Origin: SKVL01 sp046542915
Lineage (GTDB): Bacteria > Patescibacteriota > Minisyncoccia > Phycocordibacterales > CSBR16-193
Length of the DNA: 23,376 nt
Direction of reading: 5' to 3'
Assembly (NCBI GenBank): GCA_046542915.1
Contig: JBKHAI010000006.1
Coordinates: 1-23,376, forward strand
In this document: positions 14,759 through 22,661 of the stretch, one piece after another
Layout of the letters: each line of letters starts with the position of its first letter
How positions within the stretch are numbered: position 1 is the stretch's first letter
The notes under the pieces: generated by a model
What the model saw: only the letters and a program-made list of their open reading frames with translations
Told to the model about the DNA's origin: nothing
Databases searched by the model: none
Made by a program: the position numbers and the translations under genes

Positions 14759-16132
14759 ATGTCGGAAGCTATTACAATGGAAAAACTAATATCACTTTGT
14801 AAACGGAGAGGATTTATATTCCCCGGCTCCGAACTCTATGGCGGACTGGCCGGTATGTGGGATTATGGCCCCTTGGGAGTGGAGCTGAAAAACAATATTC
14901 GTGATATGTGGTGGAAGAGTTTTGTCCATGATCGGAGAGATATGTACGGTCTTGATTCCGCCATCTTGATGAAGCAAGATGTCTGGAAAGCCAGCGGACA
15001 CGTCGGCGGCTTCGTGGATCCGATAGTTGAGGACACGGTCACTAAAGAGCGCCATCGTGCCGATCATCTTTTGGAAAAAGTCGGACTGGAGAATGCCGAT
15101 AATATGTCTCCGGAAGAGATGACCGAGTATATAAAAGAAAATGATATCAAGAGCCCCGCCGGCAATCCTCTCTCCGAGGTCAAGACCTTCAATTTGATGT
15201 TCCAGACCACGATCGGCGCCACCGGCGGAGAAGATGCTGTTTCTTACCTGAGACCGGAAACGGCTCAGGGTATCTTTGTGAATTATAAGAACGTACTGGA
15301 CACCTTTTATCCTTCTTTACCTTTCGGTATCGCACAGATCGGTAAGGCCTTCAGGAACGAGATATCTCCACGAGACTTTATTTTCCGGATTCGGGAACTG
15401 GAGCAGATGGAGATAGAGTACTTCATAAACGAAAAGGACTGGCAAGAAAGTTTTGATTATTGGCGTAAACAGGTTCTTAAGTTTTATGACAAAGTGGGGG
15501 TTCCGCAGGATATGATCTATGAACACGAGATACCGGCTGAAGGCAGGGCTCATTATTCCAAAAGGACCATAGACTTTGAATTCTATTATCCCTTTGGACT
15601 GAAAGAGTTGACCGGCCTTGCTTACAGGACCAACTATGATCTGAGCAAACATCAAGAACATTCGGGAACTTCTTTAGAATATACCGACAAGCACACCGGC
15701 GAGAAATTCATTCCTCATGTTATAGAACCCTCTTTCGGTGTGGAGCGTCTGGTCTTGGCGGTTCTGGTCAGTGCTTATCGCGAGGATCAGATGGACGGTG
15801 AAACTCGTACTTATCTGGCTCTTAAGCCTGAGTTGGCGCCGGTCAGAGTGGCGGTTTTCCCACTGCTGAAGAACAAACCGGAACTTGTCAAAAAAGCCGA
15901 AGAACTTTATCTGTCTCTTAAGAAAGAGTTTGGTAGGGTTTGGTTTGATGATCACGGCAACATCGGTAAACGCTATCGCAGGCAAGACGAGATAGGAACA
16001 CCGCAGTGTGTGACCGTTGATTTTGATACTCTGGAAGATGGATCTGTTACTGTTCGCGATCGGGACACCGGCAAACAGGAGCGTGTTCTGATATCGGAAC
16101 TACCGTCTTTTTTGCGGGAAAGAAAAGAGTAG
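14759..16132 (+). CDS. glyS: GlyRS, glycyl-tRNA synthetase (homodimeric class II type)
   Basis: 457 residues, the single-chain dimeric type found in eukaryotes, archaea and many bacteria, not the alpha2-beta2 glyQ/glyS type. Charges tRNA-Gly. Seen in order: the N-terminal GFIFPGSELYGGLAGMWDYGP segment (motif 1 region, about residues 18-38), LRPETAQGIF near 165-174, motif 2 FRNEISPRDF (198-207) and RELEQMEIEYF, motif 3 EPSFGVERL (323-331, with the invariant Arg330), and a C-terminal anticodon-binding domain (about 360-457, APVRVAVFPL to the end). The insertion domain between motifs 1 and 2 is short. The start is preceded by an AT-rich stretch without a Shine-Dalgarno sequence. It may be co-transcribed with the membrane protein upstream. 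Confidence 0.97.
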   Translation: MSEAITMEKLISLCKRRGFIFPGSELYGGLAGMWDYGPLGVELKNNIRDMWWKSFVHDRRDMYGLDSAILMKQDVWKASGHVGGFVDPIVEDTVTKERHRADHLLEKVGLENADNMSPEEMTEYIKENDIKSPAGNPLSEVKTFNLMFQTTIGATGGEDAVSYLRPETAQGIFVNYKNVLDTFYPSLPFGIAQIGKAFRNEISPRDFIFRIRELEQMEIEYFINEKDWQESFDYWRKQVLKFYDKVGVPQDMIYEHEIPAEGRAHYSKRTIDFEFYYPFGLKELTGLAYRTNYDLSKHQEHSGTSLEYTDKHTGEKFIPHVIEPSFGVERLVLAVLVSAYREDQMDGETRTYLALKPELAPVRVAVFPLLKNKPELVKKAEELYLSLKKEFGRVWFDDHGNIGKRYRRQDEIGTPQCVTVDFDTLEDGSVTVRDRDTGKQERVLISELPSFLRERKE

Positions 16133-16168
16133 TTAATGAACCTGTTATTAATTTTTAAAAATATCTAG

Positions 16169-16174
16169 TAAAAT
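16169..16174 (+). promoter_or_regulatory. -10 element upstream of the 16183 gene, nearly leaderless
   Basis: TAAAAT ends 8 nt before the ATG at 16183. There is no TG extension and no clear -35, so it is supported mainly by the repeated spacing seen at other genes. Confidence 0.4.
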
Positions 16175-16182
16175 AACATCTT

Positions 16183-16632
16183 ATGGAAAGCAATCCTTTT
16201 GAAAAAATGCCAGATGATCTCTCGGAAAAAGAGAGGAAAGAGAAAGAGGCCTGTGCTCGGATATCTGAGCAGGCAAGCTATCTATTTAAAGAGGCGGAAG
16301 AAAAAGCCAAGAAAGATAATGATTTTTCTCCATCGGATAGAAAAAGTGGTAAACGTTATTCCGTAGAAAATGCCTCTGATTATATGGTGGCTGTCTCTCA
16401 ACGGGAAAGAGCCGAGAGTGAGAAGTTCTTGGAATCGGTCAGAGAAAAAGATAACTATTATGAAGAGAAAGTGGCTTCCAAGTTGAAGGTCTTTTTACGA
16501 AAAGAAGAAACTCTGCTTCGAGCTCTGGCGGAATTACAAACTCAGTTTCCGGAGTTGGCTTCTCTTATAAAAGCGCAGAAGCCGTACCTGCACGAAAAGC
16601 TTAAAAACTCGGAAAAAGATTGGAAGAGATAA
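16183..16632 (+). CDS. Small charged, coiled-coil protein of unknown function
   Basis: 149 residues, not recognised. It is dominated by Lys, Glu, Arg and Ser, with no signal peptide and no membrane segment, so it is probably cytoplasmic. Two long helical or coiled-coil stretches are suggested, at about residues 12-46 and 70-145, separated by a hydrophilic linker around 47-62. No metal, nucleotide or catalytic motif is visible. It is 10 nt upstream of the GH15-type gene and shares its direction, so the two are probably expressed together, but nothing in the sequence shows that they interact. The reading frame is credible: it has the same codon style as its neighbours and is well separated from glyS by a promoter-like -10. 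Confidence 0.7.
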   Translation: MESNPFEKMPDDLSEKERKEKEACARISEQASYLFKEAEEKAKKDNDFSPSDRKSGKRYSVENASDYMVAVSQRERAESEKFLESVREKDNYYEEKVASKLKVFLRKEETLLRALAELQTQFPELASLIKAQKPYLHEKLKNSEKDWKR

Positions 16633-16642
16633 CAGATCTATT

Positions 16643-17707
16643 ATGAACATTGAACAAGAAATAAAAGAACACTTAGATAATATCTACGACCTAAAGGCGC
16701 CTTCGGGGCTTTTTTTGGCTTCTTCTCAAGGTGTTTCCACCGGTTATGACAAGGCCTGGCTAAGGGATAATTTTTATGCCGTACTTGCCTTTGAAGTTAC
16801 TAATGACTGGGATACCGTACTTAAAGCCTGGACTGCTATTATGCATATTTTTGAAAAACACAAAGGCAAGATAAGTTGGGCGGCTCAGAATAAACCTCAT
16901 GAAAGCTGGCAGTACATACACGCTAGATATCACCCCGAGACATTTGATGAGTTTTGGGAGGAGTGGGGTAACAAGCAAAATGATGCCGTCGGCGCCATAA
17001 TATTTAAGCTCGTTGATATTGAGCTTAAAGGTAAAGGCATATTCCAAACTGACGGAGACAGGGAGATACTTCAGATACTAATAGACTATCTGAACTCTGT
17101 AGAATACTGGCACGATCCGGATAATGGCATATGGGAGGAGTATGAAGAAGTGCACGCCTCATCGGTGGGAGCTGTTGTTGCCGGTCTTAAGAAGGCCTCT
17201 CAATTGGACTTCATAAACATGCCCGAGGGATTAATAGAAAAAGGCGAGCAGTCTTTACGGGATCTTATGCCGAGAGAATCTCAGACCAAGTTCTGTGATC
17301 TGGCTCTTTTGAGTTTGATCTATCCCTATGACGTCGTTGACAGAGAGACGGCCGAGAGGATCATAGAGAACCTTCATTATCATCTGGACAGAAAAAGCGG
17401 GGTTATCAGATATAAAAACGACTATTATTACAACAAAAATGAAGTTGACGGTTTTAGTGAGGAAGCCGAATGGGTGATGGGTTTCCCTTGGCTTTCCATT
17501 ATCTACAGCCTTTGGGGAGATCAAGAAAGGGCCCGTAACTATATCTACAAGACCAAGAAATTGGAAGCCGAAGGCAATAAGCTTCCGGAGCTTTATTACT
17601 CAAACAGCAATGACCCCAATGAGAACATTCCCCTTGGCTGGGCGGAAAGTCTTTACGTGGTCGCCTTGAAGGAGTATTCCGAGCGCTTTGGAGAGACCGA
17701 GATATAG
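16643..17707 (+). CDS. GH15-type (glucoamylase / phosphorylase-kinase-like) glycoside hydrolase
   Basis: 354 residues, a single alpha/alpha-barrel. GH15 enzymes release glucose from alpha-glucans or cleave trehalose, and the fold is shared with the regulatory subunits of phosphorylase kinase. Motifs match: GYDKAWLRDNFY (Trp39, Arg41, Asp42), KQNDAVG (Gln112, Asp114), DNGIWEE (Glu165/166, the usual acid), and LPELYYS (Glu316, candidate base) before GWAESLYVVAL at the C-terminus. It lacks the N-terminal beta-sandwich found in most prokaryotic glucoamylases and has no signal peptide, so it should be cytoplasmic. The substrate is unknown and it could be a non-catalytic glucan-binding relative. 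A strong terminator follows. Confidence 0.8.
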   Translation: MNIEQEIKEHLDNIYDLKAPSGLFLASSQGVSTGYDKAWLRDNFYAVLAFEVTNDWDTVLKAWTAIMHIFEKHKGKISWAAQNKPHESWQYIHARYHPETFDEFWEEWGNKQNDAVGAIIFKLVDIELKGKGIFQTDGDREILQILIDYLNSVEYWHDPDNGIWEEYEEVHASSVGAVVAGLKKASQLDFINMPEGLIEKGEQSLRDLMPRESQTKFCDLALLSLIYPYDVVDRETAERIIENLHYHLDRKSGVIRYKNDYYYNKNEVDGFSEEAEWVMGFPWLSIIYSLWGDQERARNYIYKTKKLEAEGNKLPELYYSNSNDPNENIPLGWAESLYVVALKEYSERFGETEI

Positions 17708-17728
17708 TCATTAATTATTTTCAACTTT

Positions 17729-17754
17729 AAAACCGCACCTTGGGTGCGGTTTTT
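17729..17754 (+). terminator. Strong intrinsic terminator after the GH15-type gene
   Basis: CCGCACC and GGTGCGG are perfectly paired around a TTG loop, extended by A-T pairs on both sides (AAAA at 17729-17732, TTTT at 17751-17754). The 11-pair stem with A-tract and T-tract could work in both directions. Confidence 0.93.
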
Positions 17755-17786
17755 GTAATAAATAATTTCGCTTTTTTCCCATATTC

Positions 17787-17795
17787 TGTTACACT
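17787..17795 (+). promoter_or_regulatory. Possible extended -10 promoter of the M16 peptidase gene
   Basis: TGTTACACT (TGn plus TACACT at 17790-17795) would give a leader of about 80 nt containing a small hairpin (TGCTC at 17808-17812 with GAGCA at 17818-17822). A competing -10, TAAAAT at 17868-17873, ends 9 nt before the ATG at 17883 and would make a leaderless mRNA. I cannot choose between them. Confidence 0.35.
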
Positions 17796-17882
17796 TGTTC
17801 GCGGAATTGCTCCCGCTGAGCATCTTTTATCAGACCGGCCTGTTTTTTAGGGCTAATAAGAAATAAATAAAATCTTAAATTT

Positions 17883-19151
17883 ATGAGATCAAAAAAGAAG
17901 ACCTTAAGTAATGGAGTTCGTTTAGTGACCATTCCTATGAAAGATAACCCTACGGTTACTGTTTTGGTTATGACCGAAGCCGGAACCGTCAATGAACCGG
18001 ACGGTAAGCACGGCTTAGCACATTTCCTTGAACATATGGCGATGAAAGGCGGTGAAAAATACAAGACCCCATATGCGGTTAGTTCAACTCTTGATTCCGT
18101 CGGGGCCTCTTCTAACGCCTTTACCGGACAGGAATATACCGGCTACTACGCCAAGGGTCATCCCAAGCATTTTTCTACTTTGCTGGATGTTATCTCTGAC
18201 GTCTATCTGAACCCTCGGGTTGATGAAGAAGAGCTTTCCAAAGAAAGAGGAGTTATCGTCGAAGAGATAAATATGTACAAAGATACCCCCAAAGCTTACG
18301 TGCAGGATCTCTTCTATCAAGCGCTCTACGGAGACCAGCCGGTCGGACGGCATCCTTTGGGGACCATTGATACCGTCAAAGGACTAAAAAGAGAGGATTT
18401 TCTAGCCTTTATGAAAAAGCACTATGTTTCCGGCAAGACGTTGGTCGTAGTAGCCGGCGGTTTTGATCAGAAGAAAGTGGAGAAAGAAGTTTCCGAAAGA
18501 TACGGAAAGATGCCTTCCGTAAAGGCCGGTGGAACGCCGGCGGTCAAAGGCGGTCAAAAAGAACCTCGCTTCTTGGTAGAGAGAAAAGAGACCGATCAGT
18601 TGCATATAGATCTTGGTGTCAGGGCTCTAAAGGCCTCTGACAAGACCGTGCCGGTACTTATGGTCTTAAACTCAGTTTTAAGCGGAGGTATGTCGGGGCG
18701 TCTCTTTCAGAAATTAAGAGAGGAGATGGGTGTTTGCTATTACGTCAGATCGGTTGCCGATCTTAACCGAAAACATGGACTTCTGGCGGTAATGGCCGGT
18801 GTTGACCCCCAGCGTTTTGAAGAGGTTATAGATGCCATAATGGTGGAATTAAAGACCTTACGCGACGAGTTAGTTGACGAGAAGGAGTTAAAAAAGGCCA
18901 AAGAGCATCTTATCGGCAGAATGTCGCTTGATCTGGAAAGCTCCGATTCGGTAGCCGAGTTCTTTATTGAGCAGGAGATATTGACCGGTGTTCAAAAGAC
19001 CCCACAGCAGATAGCTAAAGAAATTCGTGCCGTAACTTCCGCCGATGTTCGCAAATTGGCTCGGCGCATTTTCACCAACGATCGTCTTGCCGCCGCTGTT
19101 GTTGGCAGGGATCCGGATACTGAAGTGTTAAAGAAAAAACTCTCGTTTTAA
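17883..19151 (+). CDS. M16 family zinc peptidase (mitochondrial-processing-peptidase-like)
   Basis: 422 residues, the size of a one-unit M16B peptidase. The inverted zinc motif HxxEH is at 47-51 (HFLEH), the third zinc ligand is Glu127 or Glu128 in ERGVIVEEI, about 76 residues later as the family requires. The N-terminal active lobe is followed by a second lobe that carries SGRLFQKLREEMGVCYYV (about residues 272-289), the part that contacts substrate with Arg/Tyr residues. No signal peptide or membrane helix is seen, so it appears cytoplasmic. M16B genes often occur in pairs of one active and one inactive copy; here a single active-looking copy stands alone between a terminator and the permease gene. 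The substrate is unknown, probably peptides or short protein segments. Confidence 0.93.
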   Translation: MRSKKKTLSNGVRLVTIPMKDNPTVTVLVMTEAGTVNEPDGKHGLAHFLEHMAMKGGEKYKTPYAVSSTLDSVGASSNAFTGQEYTGYYAKGHPKHFSTLLDVISDVYLNPRVDEEELSKERGVIVEEINMYKDTPKAYVQDLFYQALYGDQPVGRHPLGTIDTVKGLKREDFLAFMKKHYVSGKTLVVVAGGFDQKKVEKEVSERYGKMPSVKAGGTPAVKGGQKEPRFLVERKETDQLHIDLGVRALKASDKTVPVLMVLNSVLSGGMSGRLFQKLREEMGVCYYVRSVADLNRKHGLLAVMAGVDPQRFEEVIDAIMVELKTLRDELVDEKELKKAKEHLIGRMSLDLESSDSVAEFFIEQEILTGVQKTPQQIAKEIRAVTSADVRKLARRIFTNDRLAAAVVGRDPDTEVLKKKLSF

Positions 19152-19216
19152 TTTAAGAGATACCCTGTTTTCATAAAGGAAGACTTTGGTGTTTTCTTTA
19201 TGTTTAAACTAACGCG

Positions 19217-19225
19217 TGGTATCAT
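19217..19225 (+). promoter_or_regulatory. Extended -10 promoter of the AI-2E permease gene, leaderless
   Basis: TGGTATCAT ends 7 nt before an in-frame ATG at 19233. The string TGGTATCATAA is identical to the one at the ileS promoter (8637-8647). It lies inside the longer alternative reading from ATG 19200, which supports the shorter start. Confidence 0.5.
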
Positions 19226-19232
19226 AAGGCTG

Positions 19233-20372
19233 ATGACATCGGGTCCAAATAATCACTATTATGTTTCCATTACGCCTTCTACCATCGTCTGGGTGTTTTT
19301 AATAGCACTTTTATTCTTTACGGCTTATACATTACACAATTTAATTTTAGTTATTTTAACATCGGTCTTGCTAGCCGCCGCCATATCGCCGGTTGCCAAA
19401 TGGCTCGTGAAGCGCAGAGTTCCGCGAGTGGTGGCTGTTTTGTTAGTTTATGTCGGTGTTATGTTGGGGCTTTTGTTGACCTTTTACTTCCTGTTGGTTC
19501 CTTTGCTACAAGAAACATTTTCTTTTCTTCGTTCGCTTCCCGAGTATATGGATGTTTTTGAAGAGTGGTTACCGCTTGCTGATGGAGGAACCGGTCTTGA
19601 AAATGTGCCTTTCTTTGCTGATTTTGCCGGTGAGCTTTCGCCGTCAAACATTATAGAGCAACTTCAAAGTACCTTCTCCGGATTAAGCCAAGGTTTTGTC
19701 GGATCTATTTTTGCACTCTTCGGCGGGGTCTTAAATTTTGTCCTTATACTGGTTCTATCTTTCTATCTATCTGTTCAGGAGGAAGGGGTAGCCAAGTTTT
19801 TGAAGATGGTCACTCCTGCCAAAAACTCCGAGTACGTTCTTGATCTTTGGAGAAGGGCCGAGATAAAGATAGGATACTGGATGCAGGGCCAGTTGATACT
19901 GGCTGTAATAGTAGCAGTCTTGGTCTATCTCTGTCTGACCCTTTTGGGTATGCCTCATGCTTTACTTTTGGCTGTCTTGGCCGGAGTTTTTGAACTTATT
20001 CCGGTCTTTGGTCCCATACTCGCCGCTATTCCGGCTATGGCTTTAGGGGTCGCTGAAGGTGGGAATTTCCTGGAGCCCGGTTTAATGATGGGAGTTGTTG
20101 TCGGCGGTGTCTATCTGATAATCCAGCAGTTTGAAAGTCAGCTTATCTACCCGCTGGTCATCCGAAAGGTCATAGGTCTTTCTCCCATCATCGTTATAGT
20201 CGCTCTAATTGCCGGTTATCAACTGGCCGGCTTCTTGGGGGTCATTCTTTCTGTTCCGGTCGCCGCTATATTTATGGAGTTCTTGAAAGATATGCAGCCG
20301 AAAGACGAGAAAACTAACGGTGCAACTCCTTTGGGCTCGGTTCCGGTAGAAGCGAAAATAAAAGACGAATAG
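19233..20372 (+). CDS. AI-2E family (PerM-like) membrane permease
   Basis: 379 residues from ATG 19233; ATG 19200 would add 11 residues. I prefer the short form because a complete -10 lies between the two and the resulting start (short hydrophilic segment, then VSITPSTIVWVF) is like that of family members. There are about eight membrane segments: two near the start, a soluble loop (about residues 95-160), then a long hydrophobic half ending in GFLGVILSVPVAAIFMEF, the usual family end. The region GVFELIPVFGPILAAIPA is the best family signature. AI-2E proteins are proposed to export autoinducer-2 or to exchange cations for protons; the substrate here cannot be inferred. The tail is short and charged. 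metG begins 5 nt after its stop. Confidence 0.88.
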   Translation: MTSGPNNHYYVSITPSTIVWVFLIALLFFTAYTLHNLILVILTSVLLAAAISPVAKWLVKRRVPRVVAVLLVYVGVMLGLLLTFYFLLVPLLQETFSFLRSLPEYMDVFEEWLPLADGGTGLENVPFFADFAGELSPSNIIEQLQSTFSGLSQGFVGSIFALFGGVLNFVLILVLSFYLSVQEEGVAKFLKMVTPAKNSEYVLDLWRRAEIKIGYWMQGQLILAVIVAVLVYLCLTLLGMPHALLLAVLAGVFELIPVFGPILAAIPAMALGVAEGGNFLEPGLMMGVVVGGVYLIIQQFESQLIYPLVIRKVIGLSPIIVIVALIAGYQLAGFLGVILSVPVAAIFMEFLKDMQPKDEKTNGATPLGSVPVEAKIKDE

Positions 20373-20376
20373 TATT

Positions 20377-21828
20377 ATGAGTGAAAATAACTTTTACATA
20401 ACCACGACACTGCCTTATGTTAATGCCGCTCCCCATATGGGGCATGCCTTGGAGTTCATAAGAGCCGATATCGTCGCCAGATACAAAGAGATGCTGGGCT
20501 ATGAGGTTTTTTTAAACACCGGCACCGACGAGCACGGACTGAAGGTTTATCGAAAAGCCGCTGAAGAAGGTAAAGATCCTCAAGAGTATGCTGACCACTA
20601 TTCCGAAATGTTCAAAAAAATGGTCAGGTCTCTGGGAATGAAAGAAGACCACAACTTCATCCGCACCACCGACGAACATCATGTCAGGGCCGCTCAGGCC
20701 TTTTGGAAGAGGTGCCTCAAAAACGGTGATATCTACAAAAAGAATTACAAGGTCAATTACTGCGTTGGGTGCGAGATGGAAAAGACCCACTCCGATCTGG
20801 TCGGAGGAGAATGTCCCGAACATCCGGGACAAGAACTTGAGGTCATAGAGGAAGAGAACTATTTCTTTCGCTTTTCACGTTATCAAGGGGCTCTCTTGGA
20901 GCTTTACGACGAGCGCTCTGATCTGGTCATTCCCGATTTTCGTCTAAATGAGATCCGCAGTTTCGTGGAAAGAGGAATAGAGGATTTTAGCATCTCTCGG
21001 CTGGCCGAGAAACAGCCGTGGGGGATACCGGTCCCTAACGATCCCGATCATACGATGTATGTCTGGTTTGACGCCCTTATCAACTACATCTCCGCTATCG
21101 GCTGGCCGGATGATATGGAGTCTTTTAGGAAATGGTGGCCGGTTACTCAATACGCCGGTAAAGACAACCTGCGTCAACAGTCGGCAATGTGGCAGGCAAT
21201 GCTTTTGTCTGCCGGTCTGCCTCTTTCCGAGAAGGTGATCATCAACGGTTTTGTTATAAGCGGGGGTCAGAAGATGAGCAAAAGCATCGGTAATGTTATT
21301 GATCCTTTTGATCTTATTGAACGGTATGGAAGTGAAGCTCTACGCTATTATACCGCTCGGGAACTGCATCCTTTTGAAGACAGCGATATGACCGAAGAAC
21401 GCTTCAAAGAAGCTTACAACGCCAACCTTGCCAACGGTTTGGGCAATGCTTTTAGTCGAATAATGAAGATGGCTTATAACTACGGAGTTGATTATGAGCC
21501 ATTGCCCACCAAAGACGAGATCTTGGCTAAAAAAGAAGTAAAAGAAAACTACCACCGAGCCTTTGATTCTTTTGAGATCAACAAAGCCGCTGATCACATC
21601 TGGGCAAAGATATCCGATCTGGACCGGCACATAGAGGAGACCAAACCCTTTCTGAAGGTAAAGACCGATCCGGAACAGGCCTCTAAAGATGTCGTTTTTC
21701 TGGTCCACGGGATCTTTGAAGTAGCTCTCTTGTTAGAGCCGATAATGCCCGAAACCGCTCGGAAAATAAAGAACTCCATCAGTGATCGCCAACCACCCGA
21801 TAGTCCGCTGTTTATGAGAAAAGAATAA
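20377..21828 (+). CDS. metG: MetG, methionyl-tRNA synthetase
   Basis: 483 residues, the minimal form: class I catalytic core and anticodon-binding helices without the C-terminal EMAP/Trbp111 tRNA-binding domain. Charges initiator and elongator tRNA-Met. HMGH is at residues 20-23 in YVNAAPHMGHALEF, the second signature KMSKS at 299-303, and VWFDALINYISAIGWP near 229-244 is a strong MetRS mark. The connective-peptide zinc knuckle reads YCVGCE followed by GECPEHPG, the Cys-x2-Cys plus Cys-x2-His form seen in Thermus-like MetRS. It starts 5 nt after the permease stop without a Shine-Dalgarno sequence, and tatD follows by 18 nt, so the four right-hand genes are closely packed. Confidence 0.97.
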   Translation: MSENNFYITTTLPYVNAAPHMGHALEFIRADIVARYKEMLGYEVFLNTGTDEHGLKVYRKAAEEGKDPQEYADHYSEMFKKMVRSLGMKEDHNFIRTTDEHHVRAAQAFWKRCLKNGDIYKKNYKVNYCVGCEMEKTHSDLVGGECPEHPGQELEVIEEENYFFRFSRYQGALLELYDERSDLVIPDFRLNEIRSFVERGIEDFSISRLAEKQPWGIPVPNDPDHTMYVWFDALINYISAIGWPDDMESFRKWWPVTQYAGKDNLRQQSAMWQAMLLSAGLPLSEKVIINGFVISGGQKMSKSIGNVIDPFDLIERYGSEALRYYTARELHPFEDSDMTEERFKEAYNANLANGLGNAFSRIMKMAYNYGVDYEPLPTKDEILAKKEVKENYHRAFDSFEINKAADHIWAKISDLDRHIEETKPFLKVKTDPEQASKDVVFLVHGIFEVALLLEPIMPETARKIKNSISDRQPPDSPLFMRKE

Positions 21829-21846
21829 CTTTACTCTTTTTCTTTT

Positions 21847-22641
21847 ATGGCCCTTCCTTCGTATTTTGATATTCATGCCCATGTCAACCTTGACCCCTTT
21901 AGGGGAAGAGAGTTTGATGTCTTGAAAGAGGCCTTAGATGAAAACGTCTGGGTTATAAATGTTGGAGTTGACAAGGAGTCTTCTTCTAAGGCCTTGGAGC
22001 TTGCTAACGGTTATCAGGAAGGGGTTTACGCGACCGCCGGCATTTATCCCGTCTCTGAAAAGGCAAGCAAACCTGAGCTGAGGTCTATCAAGGAACTTGC
22101 TCGGCAGGCGAAAATCGTCGCTTTAGGCGAGTGTGGTTTGGACTATTTCCATGTTACCGACGAAGTGGCTATAAAAGAACAGAAGGAGTTGTTTCTTAAG
22201 CAAATAGAGATAGCCAACGAGGTCGGTAAACCGCTGATGTTGCATTTACGAAACGGCGACGGCGGTGACGCCTATAAGGATGCCATAGCTCTACTTAAAG
22301 ACCACGCTCGGGTTGCCGGTAACTCTCATTTTTTCTCGGGAACTCTTGATAACGCCAAGGATCTTTTTTCTCTGGGTTTTTCTGTTTCTTTTACCGGAGT
22401 GGTAACTTTTAGCAATGATTACGACCAGCTGGTCCGCGAAGCTCCGTTGGATATGATAATGTCCGAAACCGATTCTCCTTATGTGGCTCCTCTTTCTGTC
22501 AGAGGCAAAGAAAATCGGCCGGTTTATGTCAAAGAAGTCGCCGAGCGGATCGCTGAAATAAGGAAAGAATCCCAAGAAAAGACCAGGTCAGCACTTGTTG
22601 AAAACGCCTGTCGTGTTTTTAACATTTGCCACTCTTTGTAG
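21847..22641 (+). CDS. tatD: TatD-family metal-dependent deoxyribonuclease
   Basis: 264 residues, normal length. TatD proteins are TIM-barrel metallohydrolases with 3'-5' exonuclease activity, linked to DNA repair and clearance of damaged DNA. All metal ligands and catalytic residues are in place: His10-x-His12 (FDIHAHVN), Glu95 in LGECGLDYF, His133 in MLHLRNG, His161 in NSHFFSG and Asp209 in SETDSPY. The C-terminal segment with RGKENRPVYVKEVAERIA is also typical. Adjacent metG-tatD order is common in bacteria, which supports the assignment. Its 3' end is 20 nt before the chosen start of the methyltransferase gene. Confidence 0.95.
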   Translation: MALPSYFDIHAHVNLDPFRGREFDVLKEALDENVWVINVGVDKESSSKALELANGYQEGVYATAGIYPVSEKASKPELRSIKELARQAKIVALGECGLDYFHVTDEVAIKEQKELFLKQIEIANEVGKPLMLHLRNGDGGDAYKDAIALLKDHARVAGNSHFFSGTLDNAKDLFSLGFSVSFTGVVTFSNDYDQLVREAPLDMIMSETDSPYVAPLSVRGKENRPVYVKEVAERIAEIRKESQEKTRSALVENACRVFNICHSL

Positions 22642-22648
22642 TTTTGGA

Positions 22649-22654
22649 TAAAAT
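22649..22654 (+). promoter_or_regulatory. Possible -10 element of the methyltransferase gene
   Basis: TAAAAT, 7 nt upstream of the ATG at 22662, fits the leaderless spacing used elsewhere in the window. It overlaps the other in-frame ATG at 22653. Supported only by spacing. Confidence 0.35.
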
Positions 22655-22661
22655 GGTCCTT

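Noticed and set aside
16142..16182. AT-rich palindrome ATTTTTAAAAAT near glyS-16183 as a terminator
   Set aside because: Only 12 nt of A/T with no loop; too weak to call.
19200..19232. ATG 19200 as the start of the AI-2E permease
   Set aside because: A full extended -10 lies between it and ATG 19233, and the longer form adds 11 basic/hydrophobic residues not typical of the family. Not excluded; it remains the fallback.
22626..22661. TTG 22626 or ATG 22653 as the methyltransferase start
   Set aside because: The first overlaps the 3' end of tatD and the second overlaps the -10-like TAAAAT; ATG 22662 gives a normal N-terminus.
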